From: Tritrichomonas foetus
Taxonomy: Eukaryota; Parabasalia; Tritrichomonadida; Tritrichomonadidae
Assembly (NCBI GenBank): GCA_001839685.1
Contig: MLAK01001250.1
Location: 1-25,505 of the forward strand
Reading direction: 5' to 3'
Length of the DNA: 25,505 nt
Below the pieces are notes generated by a model. That model searched no databases. It saw nothing but the letters and a program-made list of their open reading frames with translations, and was not told where the DNA came from. Below, in pieces: positions 1-9,291 of this stretch (the first letter of the stretch is position 1; every line of letters begins with the position of its first letter). Both the position numbers and the translations under genes were made by a program.

Positions 1-84
1 GTTGGTTTCATTTCTGGATATTTATAGGGGGTGGTAATGACTCAAACATAATATATCACATTTCACTTACATACACAAACTAAA

Positions 85-205
85 GTGAATGTGGATATGA
101 ATGTGAATATGAATGTGGATATTGATGTGAATATGAATGTGGATATTGATGTAAATATGAATGTGAATGTGGATATTAATGTAAATATGAGTGTGGATAT
201 GTGTG
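85..205. repeat. Imperfect hexamer tandem repeat (RATRTG-like)
   Basis: About twenty degenerate copies of a 6-bp unit such as aatgtg, gatatg and gatatt run from 85 to about 205. The unit length keeps the repeat open in several frames on both strands, which gives spurious low-complexity ORFs. It lies about 120 bp beyond the stop of the minus-strand AP-2 mu gene, in its 3' flank. The rest of 1-322 shows no gene. Confidence 0.8.
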
Positions 206-322
206 GGAATGAGTTTGAGTGGGGAGGGGAAAAAATTACTGTGAAAATAATTATTATGATTCTAGAAGTAAGAAAAAAGAAAAAAATGATCAGAATCATA
301 ATAAAAAAATCATTCCATTTAT

Positions 323-1627
323 TCAGACCATGCGCACCTCGTACTTTCCCGCCTTTGTTGCATATCTCAACCACTTCTCTGGCACATATCCCGATTTTTC
401 AACAACCTTCAGGTATCTAAGTGCGAGTCCTGATGCCGAAAACATCGGAATTACGAATTCTGCTTTGATTGGCAAGTTTAGCTTTGTAGCGGGTGAAGCC
501 TTTGTTGTTGCTGCAAGGCAAGATACGACAACGACTATATCTGCCTGGGACTTTCCTGGGAAGCTGGTGATTTTCCAGGCGACTGCATTTGAGTTTGTGA
601 TATATTTTCCTCGTCCAGCTGATGTTTGTATTTTTACATTCGATGTATTGTCTGGCATTGGTATTGACAATATTAATGGTGCTGCTGATAATTTCATATC
701 ATAAGTGGCTCGAACATTGACGCGGATTTCGAGTTTGTTTCCTGGAAGGTCGTGAACCATTGGAGTGATTTTGAAAGGCACACCAATATTTTCAGTCTTT
801 CGATAACGCATTAATTCAAATTCACCATCAGGTGGTGTAAATGAAATCGCTCTATCATTTGCAAAGTTCGTGAGCTTCACGCATTGATGGAAAACCATGT
901 CATCAACTTCTATTGAAACTCCAGTACGTACGGCTGATATGCCCTGACGATTTTCTGACTCGATTGAAACTTTATCGTTAAATCCGATTTTACATTCAGG
1001 CATTCCAGACAGATAAACCTTCATGAGAATGTTTCCATTCACTGACGCATCAAGGATCTTTCCGGCTGCTGAAACAAGTAAAGATACTCTTTCAACAACA
1101 TCAACAAAGACCTCGTTCCGCTTATAAACGATATTATTGGCACGCCATGAGATAGCGCCAGTCGCCATAATTGTGACTTGGTTGTCGCTTGCGCTCGCGG
1201 CAGATGACTGTGGCTGTCGTTGTGTGAGTAATCTGAGTGCTTCTGGATCAGTATTTTGGGGATATCCTGAATCGATTATTTCATCCAGAATTTCGATGAT
1301 TTCTGGAGCATTCCGTTTAACTTCGTTGACATTAAGTGGAACTTTAATGTTGAGGACTGATCGAATGATTGAAGGTAATTTTGAGAGTAATTGAAATATG
1401 ACGCCAGCATTTGCATTCTGGCGTGTAACACCGACATAGTAGAGCTCGTTTTCATAGTAGTGAAGGAAGGACGTCTCGCTGATAAGAACGCAAGGTGAGG
1501 TAATTTCTTTTGCGGCAATGACACCGATTCGATAGTCGTCTAAGGCGGACACGTTAAAATCTGAACGATACTTCCGAATAGCGAGTACTTCACCGACTCT
1601 GTCAAGGATGGCAACAGCGCTAATCAT
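323..1627 (-). CDS. AP-2 complex mu (medium) subunit
   Basis: Medium subunit of a clathrin adaptor, most like AP-2 mu, which binds YxxPhi cargo signals and membrane lipid at the plasma membrane. The 434 aa match the usual family length. Residues 1-140 are the longin-like N-domain; about 160-434 are the mu-homology domain. Diagnostic stretches are SGMPECKIGFNDK (about 207-219) and FTPPDGEFELMRYRKT (about 263-278); the last favours AP-2 over AP-1. T156 in ATGAISWR aligns with the phospho-threonine of animal AP-2 mu. F174, D176, K203, W419 and R421 correspond to the cargo pocket, so the protein should bind Tyr signals. The start is supported by a TCAC motif directly before the ATG. The stop TGA leads into ATAAA. 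Assignment to AP-2 rather than AP-1 is likely but would need a phylogeny. Confidence 0.93.
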   Translation of the reverse strand: MISAVAILDRVGEVLAIRKYRSDFNVSALDDYRIGVIAAKEITSPCVLISETSFLHYYENELYYVGVTRQNANAGVIFQLLSKLPSIIRSVLNIKVPLNVNEVKRNAPEIIEILDEIIDSGYPQNTDPEALRLLTQRQPQSSAASASDNQVTIMATGAISWRANNIVYKRNEVFVDVVERVSLLVSAAGKILDASVNGNILMKVYLSGMPECKIGFNDKVSIESENRQGISAVRTGVSIEVDDMVFHQCVKLTNFANDRAISFTPPDGEFELMRYRKTENIGVPFKITPMVHDLPGNKLEIRVNVRATYDMKLSAAPLILSIPMPDNTSNVKIQTSAGRGKYITNSNAVAWKITSFPGKSQADIVVVVSCLAATTKASPATKLNLPIKAEFVIPMFSASGLALRYLKVVEKSGYVPEKWLRYATKAGKYEVRMV

Positions 1628-1631
1628 GTGA
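1627..1631 (-). promoter_or_regulatory. Initiator-like TCACA at AP-2 mu start
   Basis: On the minus strand the ATG is immediately preceded by TCAC, so TCAC+A matches the trichomonad Initiator TCA(+1)YW, with a leader of only 2 nt. Trichomonad leaders are known to be very short. A match by sequence only. Confidence 0.4.
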
Positions 1632-1962
1632 AGATATTTTTATTTATGCAAAAAGTATTTTTTTTTTTATTTAAATATTTATTTTTGAATATCTCAAAAA
1701 GGTGAAATTAACATGATAATAGGTGAATTGTCATCGAGAATTTGTTGTAAAGTATTTAATAATTTTGGTATATTGAACTTTTTTAGCGGTTATTAGGTCA
1801 TCTTCGATATCTAGATTGAGTGGATGATCGACTTTTTCAAAAAATAATCATTTATTGAAGAATATATTTTTGAATGTATAATTGATCGAAGAAATACAAT
1901 TAATGGATAAATAAGCATTGAAAAATTTAAGAATTTATTTGACCAAATAAATGAGGTGAAAA
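1628..1962. other. Divergent intergenic region
   Basis: 335 bp between the starts of the minus-strand AP-2 mu gene and the plus-strand phosphoesterase gene. It is AT-rich with T runs near 1661-1670. No ORF, RNA gene or clear repeat is seen. It presumably holds both promoters. A two-codon ATG-AGG-TGA lies at 1951-1959, just before the phosphoesterase ATG at 1963; whether it is transcribed is unknown. No TCAYW motif is seen close to that ATG. Confidence 0.5.
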
Positions 1963-2994
1963 ATGAATGTCAAAGATTGTAAAAGACTTTGTCCACAAAC
2001 AGAAAATCATGAACAAAAAAGGAAAAAGTTTGCTTTAGTTTTCTCAATCTTACTTTTCTCAATATTTCTATTTTGTTCATTCTATTCATTTTTTTATTCA
2101 TCTTTGACAACAAAATCGTGGAAATATTTTTATTTCATTTCTATTGTAATTTTAATTTATTGTTGTGTTGAACCATTTCTACTAAAATTTACTTATCAAG
2201 AAATTGTTATCAATAAAAATTTCGAACCATTCACGGTTGTTCACCTAACAGATATTCATATTGTTTCACCTTACCCTTACTCAACTGAATCAAAATTAAA
2301 AAAGATTGTATCTCGTGTAAATCAATTAAATCCAGACTTCATTTTTTTGACAGGTGATTTCATCACCAGGGCACGAACTTTTTCAGGATCATGCAAAAAT
2401 GCAGATGCTGTTTGTCGTGCACTATCTCGTCTAAAAGCAAGAAATGGAATATTTGCAGTTCTTGGGAACAACGATCTCTGTGCTTATGATTATTTAGAAC
2501 AAAAATTATCAGAAATAAACATTAAAATTTTACGACAAGAATCTGTAAATGTTGGCAACTTTTTGATTTCTGGAATTGATACCTCAAAAACATTTAATAT
2601 AGCAAGAAATAGATTGAATGAGTTGCAACATCATAATAGTCATTCACATCAAAATGTTGATGCACATCACAATCTAAAAATCCTTCTTGCGCATGAACCT
2701 GATGTTGCTGCTGTTGCATGCGAATATGGATTCGATATTCAATTTAGTGGTCATTCACATGGTGGGCAAATTTCTATCCCTTTTGGAATTGGCCCATTAT
2801 ATTTACCAAAAATGGGGAAATTATATCCAAATGGCTTATTTATTATAAAAAAGATGCTTTTGTTTGTTTCACCAGGAATTGGAATTTCTACACTTCCTAA
2901 ACCACTTGTAAGATTGAATTGCAGACCAGAAGTTTCTGTATTGCGAATTCTACCATCAGAGGATTCTGAACACTATCTACATGGGCACACATGA
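1963..2994 (+). CDS. Membrane-anchored calcineurin-like metallophosphoesterase (YkuE-like)
   Basis: 343 aa. Two hydrophobic segments (about 23-47 and 54-68) precede a metallophosphoesterase domain (about 88-330), as in bacterial YkuE-type phosphohydrolases, which are membrane-attached dimetal enzymes. Metal and catalytic motifs are in order: LTDIHI (D97, H99), TGDF (D132), GNND (N169, D171), LAHEPD (H244) and SGHSHGGQ (H264, H266). The usual GNHD motif reads GNND, so its histidine is replaced by N170 while the metal-binding Asn is kept. A His-rich insert (HHNSHSHQNVDAHH, about 223-236) sits between core strands. The substrate is unknown; a phosphoester or lipid head group is plausible. The ATG at 1963 gives the complete N-terminal anchor. 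Confidence 0.88.
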   Translation: MNVKDCKRLCPQTENHEQKRKKFALVFSILLFSIFLFCSFYSFFYSSLTTKSWKYFYFISIVILIYCCVEPFLLKFTYQEIVINKNFEPFTVVHLTDIHIVSPYPYSTESKLKKIVSRVNQLNPDFIFLTGDFITRARTFSGSCKNADAVCRALSRLKARNGIFAVLGNNDLCAYDYLEQKLSEINIKILRQESVNVGNFLISGIDTSKTFNIARNRLNELQHHNSHSHQNVDAHHNLKILLAHEPDVAAVACEYGFDIQFSGHSHGGQISIPFGIGPLYLPKMGKLYPNGLFIIKKMLLFVSPGIGISTLPKPLVRLNCRPEVSVLRILPSEDSEHYLHGHT

Positions 2995-3053
2995 AAACAA
3001 ATATATATATATATTTATATAATAAAAACTAGAAGATACTATACGCTATATAT

Positions 3054-5261
3054 TTACAAAGAACAAAGATTTAGCTTTCTTAAATCTATTTTCACACGAA
3101 GAATTAATTCTTTAAAAGTTTCATCATCTAAATCATTTGAATCAATTCCATAAATTGTTCCAAGCTCATCTGCAACAAATTCAATTAAACTTTGTTTCTG
3201 CCCAACAATTTTTGCTTTTTCTGTGCTATGGGATTCGTGCATTTTCGTTTCAACTGCAAGAATTTGAGCTACGGCTTTTGCTTCAGTTGCCTGTCGTTCT
3301 TGCTTCATTCGATCTTGATCTGATATTATTTTCATTTGAAGTGTTTGGACAGCAATTTTCAATCGTGAATTATCTGTGCAAAGATCTCGACCTCTTCTTT
3401 CACTTTCAGCTAGAGAAATCGACAGTTTCTTTGCCAATGCATTAAGCTGTTCGATTTTTCGATGATTCTCGAGTGAATTTGAAGACAAAGTCCGGGTTAA
3501 TTCTTCAATACGATCGTTCATTTCATTCAATTCAATTTCACGATCTTTTTGAAATGATTTTAATTTCTTTTTCGCTTTTTCATGGTCATTCATTTGTTGC
3601 ATTTTAATTTGTTGGTAAGAGTGTTGAAGTAATTCGAGTTTTTGTCTAAAACCGTTTGCTAATTCCGCATTTCTGGAATTTTCAGCCTTTAAAGTTTCTA
3701 AAGTAGTTGTCAATCTTTGAATTTGACCATCTTTCTGTAAAAGTTGCGTCTTTAATAACAGAATCGCTTCTTTCTTTGCTTCATCCTCACTATTAATCGG
3801 ACTATTTTGATGGAATTGGTTTGGATTATGATTTTGAGGGTTTGAAAAATCATTTTTGGTTGTTTGAAGTTCGGCTGAAAGATTGCGAATTTTATTTTTC
3901 AGTTTATTATTTGATGATTTAGTTGAATTTAATTGTTCATTTAATTTCTCATTTTCTTTTTCGGCGTTTTTAAGTTTACCTTTTGTGTCATCAAGTGCTT
4001 TAACAAGTTGTTTTTTCAACGTTTGAAGTTTTCCTAGCTTATGGACAACAGCATCAATTTTCTTTGGTAAATCTTCTGGTGATTTACAAGAAAAAATATC
4101 TAAAGAATTTCTGAGAGAATCTGCTTTCATTAATGATTTATTGGCATTCGCTAATTGCTTCTTTAACTCCGCGTTAATAATGAAAAATGCTATTATTAAT
4201 TGTTCTGATAAACCATTGAACTGAGAAAGAAGTTGTGATCGAATCTCTTCGGAAAATAGTTCATAAGCAATATTGGAGTTTCTCTTCACAAAATCGAAAT
4301 CAAGAGTATGTTTAGCCATAAAATCACGAAAGGCATGATCCATGTCACAAAAAAGTCTTCCTTCAAAATTATGTGCAGATAATTCAACTTGTTTTAATTC
4401 ATTGAATATTATAGAATACATATCATTAGTTTTTTTCAAATTTTCTTCTTTTTTCGAGAATTCTGATTTAATTTCATTTAATTCATTTGTTATTTCTGTT
4501 AATTCTGAATTTTTTCCATCAATTTCTTTTGCAGTTTCATTAATTATTGTTTGGACTTTTTGGAGACCTGAATATTGAGTAGATCTTGATAAAGTTATTA
4601 ATTTAGAAGCAAAATTTAAATCCTTATATGGAAAAGTCAAAGCGTTAAAATCAAGATTGTCACTTTCAAAGAGTTTGTTTGATTTTTTACATGATTTTTT
4701 TAATTCTTGATTTTCATCTAATAATTTTGAATAGTTTACTTCAGATTGACAAAGGGCGTCATGCAAATTCCTAACTAGCACGACAATACTTTGCCTTTCT
4801 TTGGCGTATTTAGAAATTTCATTTCTTTGGCTTTCAATTTGCTTTTGTAGAGAATCATTTGCCATTAAAAGCTGATTATTTTGTGATTTGATTGAAGTCC
4901 ACGCTGTTTCACTTTCGACGTGGGAAGCATGGCCAGCTTCAAGTTGAAGTTGTAACATATGATTATCCTCTTTCAAAGAGTTGATATGCGTTTTAATTCG
5001 ATCATTTTCTATTCGGAAATAGGAAACCTGTTTTTGAAGCGAAGTTATTTCATCTTTCGAGATTTTGCTTTTTTTCTTGTATTTTGCTAATAGTTTTTTG
5101 TACTTTGTTACGTCGTTTAGGTCTTCTTTTGGATTAAATTTATTGAATCCGCCTTGTTCATTGTAGCAATTAACGTCATTAAAAGATAAAGAACTTGGAT
5201 TATCTCCAAAGCTAATTGGAGAAATAGTTGTCGTGAGATTATCTTTGTTTCCTGGATCCAT
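3054..5261 (-). CDS. Long coiled-coil protein
   Basis: 735 aa dominated by heptad-rich Lys/Glu/Gln/Asn sequence from about residue 50 to 690, interrupted by a less charged stretch at about 300-380 (around AHNFEGRLFCDMDHAFRDF). No enzymatic motif, TM segment or signal peptide is seen. A short non-coiled C-terminus (about 690-735, FVADELGTIYGIDSNDLDD) may be a small folded or targeting domain. Such proteins are usually structural, for example tethers or cytoskeletal and centrosomal scaffolds; nothing here decides which. The start is backed by a TCATA motif 5 nt upstream. The stop codon reads TAAA. The gene is divergent from the 166-aa gene at 5459. Confidence 0.85.
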   Translation of the reverse strand: MDPGNKDNLTTTISPISFGDNPSSLSFNDVNCYNEQGGFNKFNPKEDLNDVTKYKKLLAKYKKKSKISKDEITSLQKQVSYFRIENDRIKTHINSLKEDNHMLQLQLEAGHASHVESETAWTSIKSQNNQLLMANDSLQKQIESQRNEISKYAKERQSIVVLVRNLHDALCQSEVNYSKLLDENQELKKSCKKSNKLFESDNLDFNALTFPYKDLNFASKLITLSRSTQYSGLQKVQTIINETAKEIDGKNSELTEITNELNEIKSEFSKKEENLKKTNDMYSIIFNELKQVELSAHNFEGRLFCDMDHAFRDFMAKHTLDFDFVKRNSNIAYELFSEEIRSQLLSQFNGLSEQLIIAFFIINAELKKQLANANKSLMKADSLRNSLDIFSCKSPEDLPKKIDAVVHKLGKLQTLKKQLVKALDDTKGKLKNAEKENEKLNEQLNSTKSSNNKLKNKIRNLSAELQTTKNDFSNPQNHNPNQFHQNSPINSEDEAKKEAILLLKTQLLQKDGQIQRLTTTLETLKAENSRNAELANGFRQKLELLQHSYQQIKMQQMNDHEKAKKKLKSFQKDREIELNEMNDRIEELTRTLSSNSLENHRKIEQLNALAKKLSISLAESERRGRDLCTDNSRLKIAVQTLQMKIISDQDRMKQERQATEAKAVAQILAVETKMHESHSTEKAKIVGQKQSLIEFVADELGTIYGIDSNDLDDETFKELILRVKIDLRKLNLCSL

Positions 5262-5263
5262 TC

Positions 5264-5268
5264 TATGA
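5264..5268 (-). promoter_or_regulatory. Initiator-like TCATA before coiled-coil gene
   Basis: TCATA on the minus strand matches TCA(+1)YW. It would give a 5-nt leader before the ATG at 5261, typical of trichomonad mRNAs. Confidence 0.45.
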
Positions 5269-5458
5269 TTTATCGCAAATACCGTTTACTTTATTGAAAA
5301 TAATTCAGCTGAGTTTAATCGTTCTGTAAATCATTTGAAAGAATTACAAAACAATTATTTTTTTTGGTTAAGTACATAACAGTTAACTTAGGATATTTTC
5401 GCTTTTTGAATATAATCGGCCATAAAAGAATTGAATTTGCCATACAAGGAAATAGAGA

Positions 5459-5959
5459 ATGAATCAAACACTTACTAATCTCTATTCAAAATACATCGAA
5501 CGAAGAGAAACAGCAATCGCGTTACTTTCATCAGTTAGCGAAGAATTTTATTATTATCACAAGTACTTAGTCGTCAAAACCAAAATGAAACAAGATTTAT
5601 CGGATGAATTCGTTCAACATTTCGAAATCTGCAAAGAAATTCTCAACGAAAAATGGGAAAATAACGATTCCAAAGATATTCGCCTCTTTATAACCAACAT
5701 TCACAAGCTCAAATGCAGCCTACAAAGAATGTCGAAATTATGTCAGACCATTTACTACGGAGCAATCCTTCTACCTCATGAAGACACTAAATCGTCGTTT
5801 AACAAAACCGAGAATCGTGATATGAAAGCGAAATTTTTGTTTATTCGGTTCTTTTCTCTATTTGACGTGACAGCTGAATTTAACATATTTGAGAAATTCA
5901 ACGTTGATCCAGAATCGGTAAAATTTGAAAAAGTGTTCGATGAAGAGGCTCATGAGTAA
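5459..5959 (+). CDS. Hypothetical protein, 166 aa
   Basis: I do not recognise this protein. It is hydrophilic and apparently all-helical, with many aromatic residues (EEFYYYHKYL at about 28-37), two Cys (C58, C86) in helix-like stretches and a third (C95) nearby. It has no signal peptide, TM segment or known motif. Codon use with mixed A/T and C endings and an uninterrupted 166-codon frame with an ATG after a plausible divergent promoter (197 bp from the coiled-coil gene) argue that it is a real gene. It ends about 140 bp before the pogo element. Confidence 0.65.
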   Translation: MNQTLTNLYSKYIERRETAIALLSSVSEEFYYYHKYLVVKTKMKQDLSDEFVQHFEICKEILNEKWENNDSKDIRLFITNIHKLKCSLQRMSKLCQTIYYGAILLPHEDTKSSFNKTENRDMKAKFLFIRFFSLFDVTAEFNIFEKFNVDPESVKFEKVFDEEAHE

Positions 5960-6097
5960 TAGATTCATGTTAAATGTAATTATATAAGTGTAATTAGTAA
6001 AAATTCGATAAATGTATTCATAATAGAAATGTTAACAGCTGTTAAGTTAACTCCTCTCTTGATTTTGTAAACAATAATTTGATTCAAAAATATAATA

Positions 6098-6144
6098 AAG
6101 TATGTCCCAAGATTCTGGAGCACTTAAAAAAGATACTGGAGCAG
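6098..6144 (+). repeat. Left terminal inverted repeat with double 13-bp motif
   Basis: It matches the reverse complement of 9292-9338. It holds AGATTCTGGAGCA at 6110-6122 and AGATACTGGAGCA at 6131-6143, a spacing of 21 bp, two helical turns. This is the layout expected for paired transposase-binding sites on one DNA face. Confidence 0.9.
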
Positions 6145-6154
6145 TCCCTTCAAA

Positions 6155-6174
6155 AATTCTGTAATCACAGAATT
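6155..6174. repeat. Subterminal palindrome
   Basis: AATTCTGT at 6155-6162 is followed by a 4-nt spacer and its perfect complement at 6167-6174, just inside the left terminal repeat. Confidence 0.5.
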
Positions 6175-6349
6175 ATTGAATTAAAAATAAAAATTAGAAA
6201 AAAATTGAATTAAAACCGGAGAAATTTTGACTGAAAAATATTGTCATTTGAAAAGACCAATTATCTAAAAAAGCTTTGAAAAAGCCATTTTTTTTGGAAA
6301 GAAAAACAAATACGTTAAAATCAAATGTTTATTTTCCGACTTATCCGGG

Positions 6350-6369
6350 GAAAAAAGACGTCTTTTTTC
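6350..6369. repeat. Perfect 20-bp palindrome in transposon
   Basis: GAAAAAAGAC is immediately followed by its complement GTCTTTTTTC, with no spacer. It lies in the non-coding left part of the element. Function unknown; it could be a fold or an internal protein site. Confidence 0.6.
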
Positions 6370-6469
6370 TCGAAATCATCACCTTCGATTTTGACTTGAT
6401 TTTCATTTCATTCCGAGTTTTGATTTTGCTCTTTTCGTGAAATGATATCTTTAAGAATTCCGAAAAAGG

Positions 6470-7240
6470 AATGAAGGAAAGTTGTTAAAGTTCGAAACAA
6501 GCTATCGTTCGCCTCAATCATTTCTTGAAACAGAATTAAAAGCGCATTTATTTCAATTGACACGTGATGTCAGTTGATTAATTAAATCACAAGTTGGTGG
6601 ATTAAAAACATCAGATAGACTAGTTGCTAATGTCAAGAACAAAGAAATAATCAGATAGACTAATTATAATTTTTTCTGGAACTACTAGATGTCAAATTTT
6701 CACAAGTTCAATAGATAAGTTGGTGCAATATAGAAATGATGCACAGAAAGAGACACAGCAATAACATCATCATAATGAAAACATGGAATCCATAAATCAG
6801 CTGCAATGGCAACAAAAGATCTCATTTAATAATATTCAGAACAATTGAATTTTGTGACAATGTCAAATGCATTATTTGTTGATCTTCATTCTTTAGCTAA
6901 ATCAAAAAGAAGTCTTGTTGCTTGGTCAGTGAGTAAGTGGGAGATAATTGAAACAATTCTAGTTGGTTTAAAACTACTTGCATTAGCGTGAATGAACTCT
7001 TAGAACGAATCTAAAGAAAAATAAGCATTGATAAACTGCAACTGCGAGTGGTTCAGTTGATTGAATAATATACTGAAGAATTGATCATTTAATATAGTTG
7101 AGCAACTTCAGCATTATTGTTTGTTATTTGATCTACATCTAATAAGGTTGCAATTGCAACTTCAGCAACTCAGATAATGAGCTTAACCAATCCCATTGTA
7201 AACATAATTGCGAAGAATTCCGTGATTGGAAGTTAAATAT
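6470..7240 (+). pseudogene. Decayed coding relic inside the transposon
   Basis: The plus strand contains protein-like fragments in shifting frames, broken by stops. The longest run, 6518-6658, reads 46 codons interrupted by one TGA at 6575-6577; it includes the peptide QVGGLKTSDRLVANVKNKE. Further pieces are SAAMATKDLI (about 6797-6826), a 43-codon ATG-started piece at 6860, and an Ala/Ser/Thr-rich piece (KVAIATSATQIM) near 7145-7180. They look like one helical, Ser/Ala/Lys-rich protein, weakly recalling talin/vinculin-like rod sequence, but I cannot name the family. It may be a captured host gene fragment or the element's own lost second gene. Confidence 0.35.
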
Positions 7241-7465
7241 ATATTCATCCCAGGGTTTTTATATACATTGATTTTCGATTACAAACTGTTTAACTGAATC
7301 ATTGTGTTTATGAAGTTTGCCTAAAACTTTAAAGCTAATCACTTTGCTTATAACTAAGCAAGGAACATAATTCATCAAACCAAAACAAATTGGAAACAAT
7401 TAAAACAAGATAAGTGCCATTAGTATCATGAATATCATGATTTTTTTGTCAATCACCATTTCATG

Positions 7466-9088
7466 CTAAAACTGTCTAGCCCAAATCAAAACACCATTAA
7501 ATGATGCTAAATAATGTTCTTTGGGTGGTTCAGATAATAGCCTACCTGTTGATAAATCTAAACTTTTTAACGTTGCAATGATAAGACTGTCTCCTACAAA
7601 ATAAGAATTAGGAATCAATGGTGAAACACCATTCGGCAATGTAGGAAACATGAGAGGAGATTCACCAAGAACTGCAGCAAAAGTCACTGGATGAGTCAGA
7701 TGACTTCCACTAATTTGATTCAATATGGTATTGTGTGGAGGTGCATACTCTACATCGCTTAAAAATGTAGAATTGGAAAGGCGTTGCAAGTCAAATGGCA
7801 CTAAACAGGATACTTTAAAAGCATTCCGAAAAGTTTCTCCTGGAAGAGAATTCCATGCATCGATAAAAGCTTGACACATTGCTCGTCTAAGCTGTCCAGT
7901 TCGCGAGAGTGTTGGCATTTCATTAATTATTCGAATTAAATAAGAGTTAAAGATTTTTCGATATTTAGATTTCAGTGAGTGAGCGACGATCACGTCGAAA
8001 GGTTGTAAAAGGTGCGTTGTATGCGAAGGCAGTATCAGAATTTGAACATTATGTTGAATTAGATACAAAAGAGCCGACTTATTTAGGCGGCTACTGTGAC
8101 CATCTAATATTAGAAGTGCAGGACTCATTGATATATTATTGGGAAGCGTCAAGCGATAAATAGATAAGTGATGACAAAAATGAACCGCAAACGCATAGAA
8201 TGAACCAGATGTTTGCCACCCATTGCACGTACTCGAAAAAGTTGCTTCATGTATCAGATCTGAACAGTCTTGTGGGAGATTTTTCACAGCTGGGAGTGTT
8301 ATAAATAAAGGAAACGCTTTCCCAATTGAATTGAACGCACCTGTAGCAGTTATGTGTAATTCATTCCTGTTTAAAGGAATATGAGGATTATTATTGTACA
8401 TCGTTACCAATTTTAACAGCATTCTCTTGTTTTCAATGCCTGTTTCATCGGCATTAAAAATTAATGCAGGGTTAAATGATTTTAGAAGAACTTGGTGTTG
8501 ATTCATGAAATTCATAATTCTAATTCTATTACAGGCACCTATCCTGACAGTATCTACATACGTGCCATATGATACATTGAGATCATATTTCTCTGAAAAG
8601 TATTTAACCCAGTTTTTAGGGACAGGCTCATATATTTTATCAATTAACCTTTCAGCTAACTTAGAGTGGTTGTTCCGATGCAAGAAGTTTACAGCCTTTT
8701 CATATCGTTCCCTATGTAAATTATGTGCGAAGTTTGCAACATCTTCAGTTGTTGTGAAATCATTGCTCTTTTCAATAGAATCAATATAAGAAAGCAAGCG
8801 ATTTTCATCTGCTTGACATAAATAAGGGAAATCGCCCTTATTACAACCAAAATCCGGATGAGGTGACCATTTAAGATGCAATGCAGTTCGTACGATCGCA
8901 GTTTGAAGTTTCTCGAAAGATCGAAGATGAAAACGCTGATCATTTGCTGTTTGAGAAAATTTTTGAATATAGCGAAGTGAGTGTCCATTTCTTATCAATT
9001 GCTTTATAACGTTTTGTATTTTAAACAATGTGTCATCGTGGTTTAAGAGGTCATTTGGATCACACCAATTGAGTTCTACCTCTTCCAT
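7466..9088 (-). CDS. DDE transposase, pogo/CENP-B (DDE_1) family
   Basis: 540-aa transposase that cuts and rejoins element ends. Residues about 25-65 are a helix-turn-helix-like DNA-binding region and about 85-195 a second, CENP-B-like HTH region. The catalytic core spans about 200-430, with the three acidic residues D214 (FNADETG), D329 (LILDGHSSR) and D365 (TTHLLQPFDV), a DD35D arrangement. The TTHLLQPxDV signature is characteristic of pogo, Tigger and CENP-B relatives. The family is usually 450-600 aa, so it is full length. No stop or frameshift is seen. The ATG at 9088 follows a 9-nt T run on the coding strand. Confidence 0.92.
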   Translation of the reverse strand: MEEVELNWCDPNDLLNHDDTLFKIQNVIKQLIRNGHSLRYIQKFSQTANDQRFHLRSFEKLQTAIVRTALHLKWSPHPDFGCNKGDFPYLCQADENRLLSYIDSIEKSNDFTTTEDVANFAHNLHRERYEKAVNFLHRNNHSKLAERLIDKIYEPVPKNWVKYFSEKYDLNVSYGTYVDTVRIGACNRIRIMNFMNQHQVLLKSFNPALIFNADETGIENKRMLLKLVTMYNNNPHIPLNRNELHITATGAFNSIGKAFPLFITLPAVKNLPQDCSDLIHEATFSSTCNGWQTSGSFYAFAVHFCHHLSIYRLTLPNNISMSPALLILDGHSSRLNKSALLYLIQHNVQILILPSHTTHLLQPFDVIVAHSLKSKYRKIFNSYLIRIINEMPTLSRTGQLRRAMCQAFIDAWNSLPGETFRNAFKVSCLVPFDLQRLSNSTFLSDVEYAPPHNTILNQISGSHLTHPVTFAAVLGESPLMFPTLPNGVSPLIPNSYFVGDSLIIATLKSLDLSTGRLLSEPPKEHYLASFNGVLIWARQF

Positions 9089-9229
9089 TCAAAAAAAAAG
9101 AATGGTTTCTCTTTTCTGAATAAACTGAAAATTTTGTGATACTTTTTTAAAAAATTCGGACTTTTTCTTTGAATTAGCATGCTGCTTTTTTTCTGAAGAA
9201 CTAACAAATTTCTTCATAAAAAAAACCAA

Positions 9230-9239
9230 TCTGGAGCAC
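9230..9239 (+). repeat. Extra internal copy of the terminal-repeat core
   Basis: TCTGGAGCAC, the core of the 13-bp terminal motif, recurs once more about 55 bp inside the right terminal repeat, in the orientation of the left end. Possibly a third transposase site; chance cannot be excluded for 10 bp. Confidence 0.4.
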
Positions 9240-9291
9240 AATGGAAAATTTTCAATAAGAAATTGTTTGATTTATTTATCAAAAAGTTCTC

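Noticed and set aside
63..420. Low-complexity frames in the hexamer repeat on both strands
   Set aside because: Openness follows from the 6-bp period; no start context or domain.
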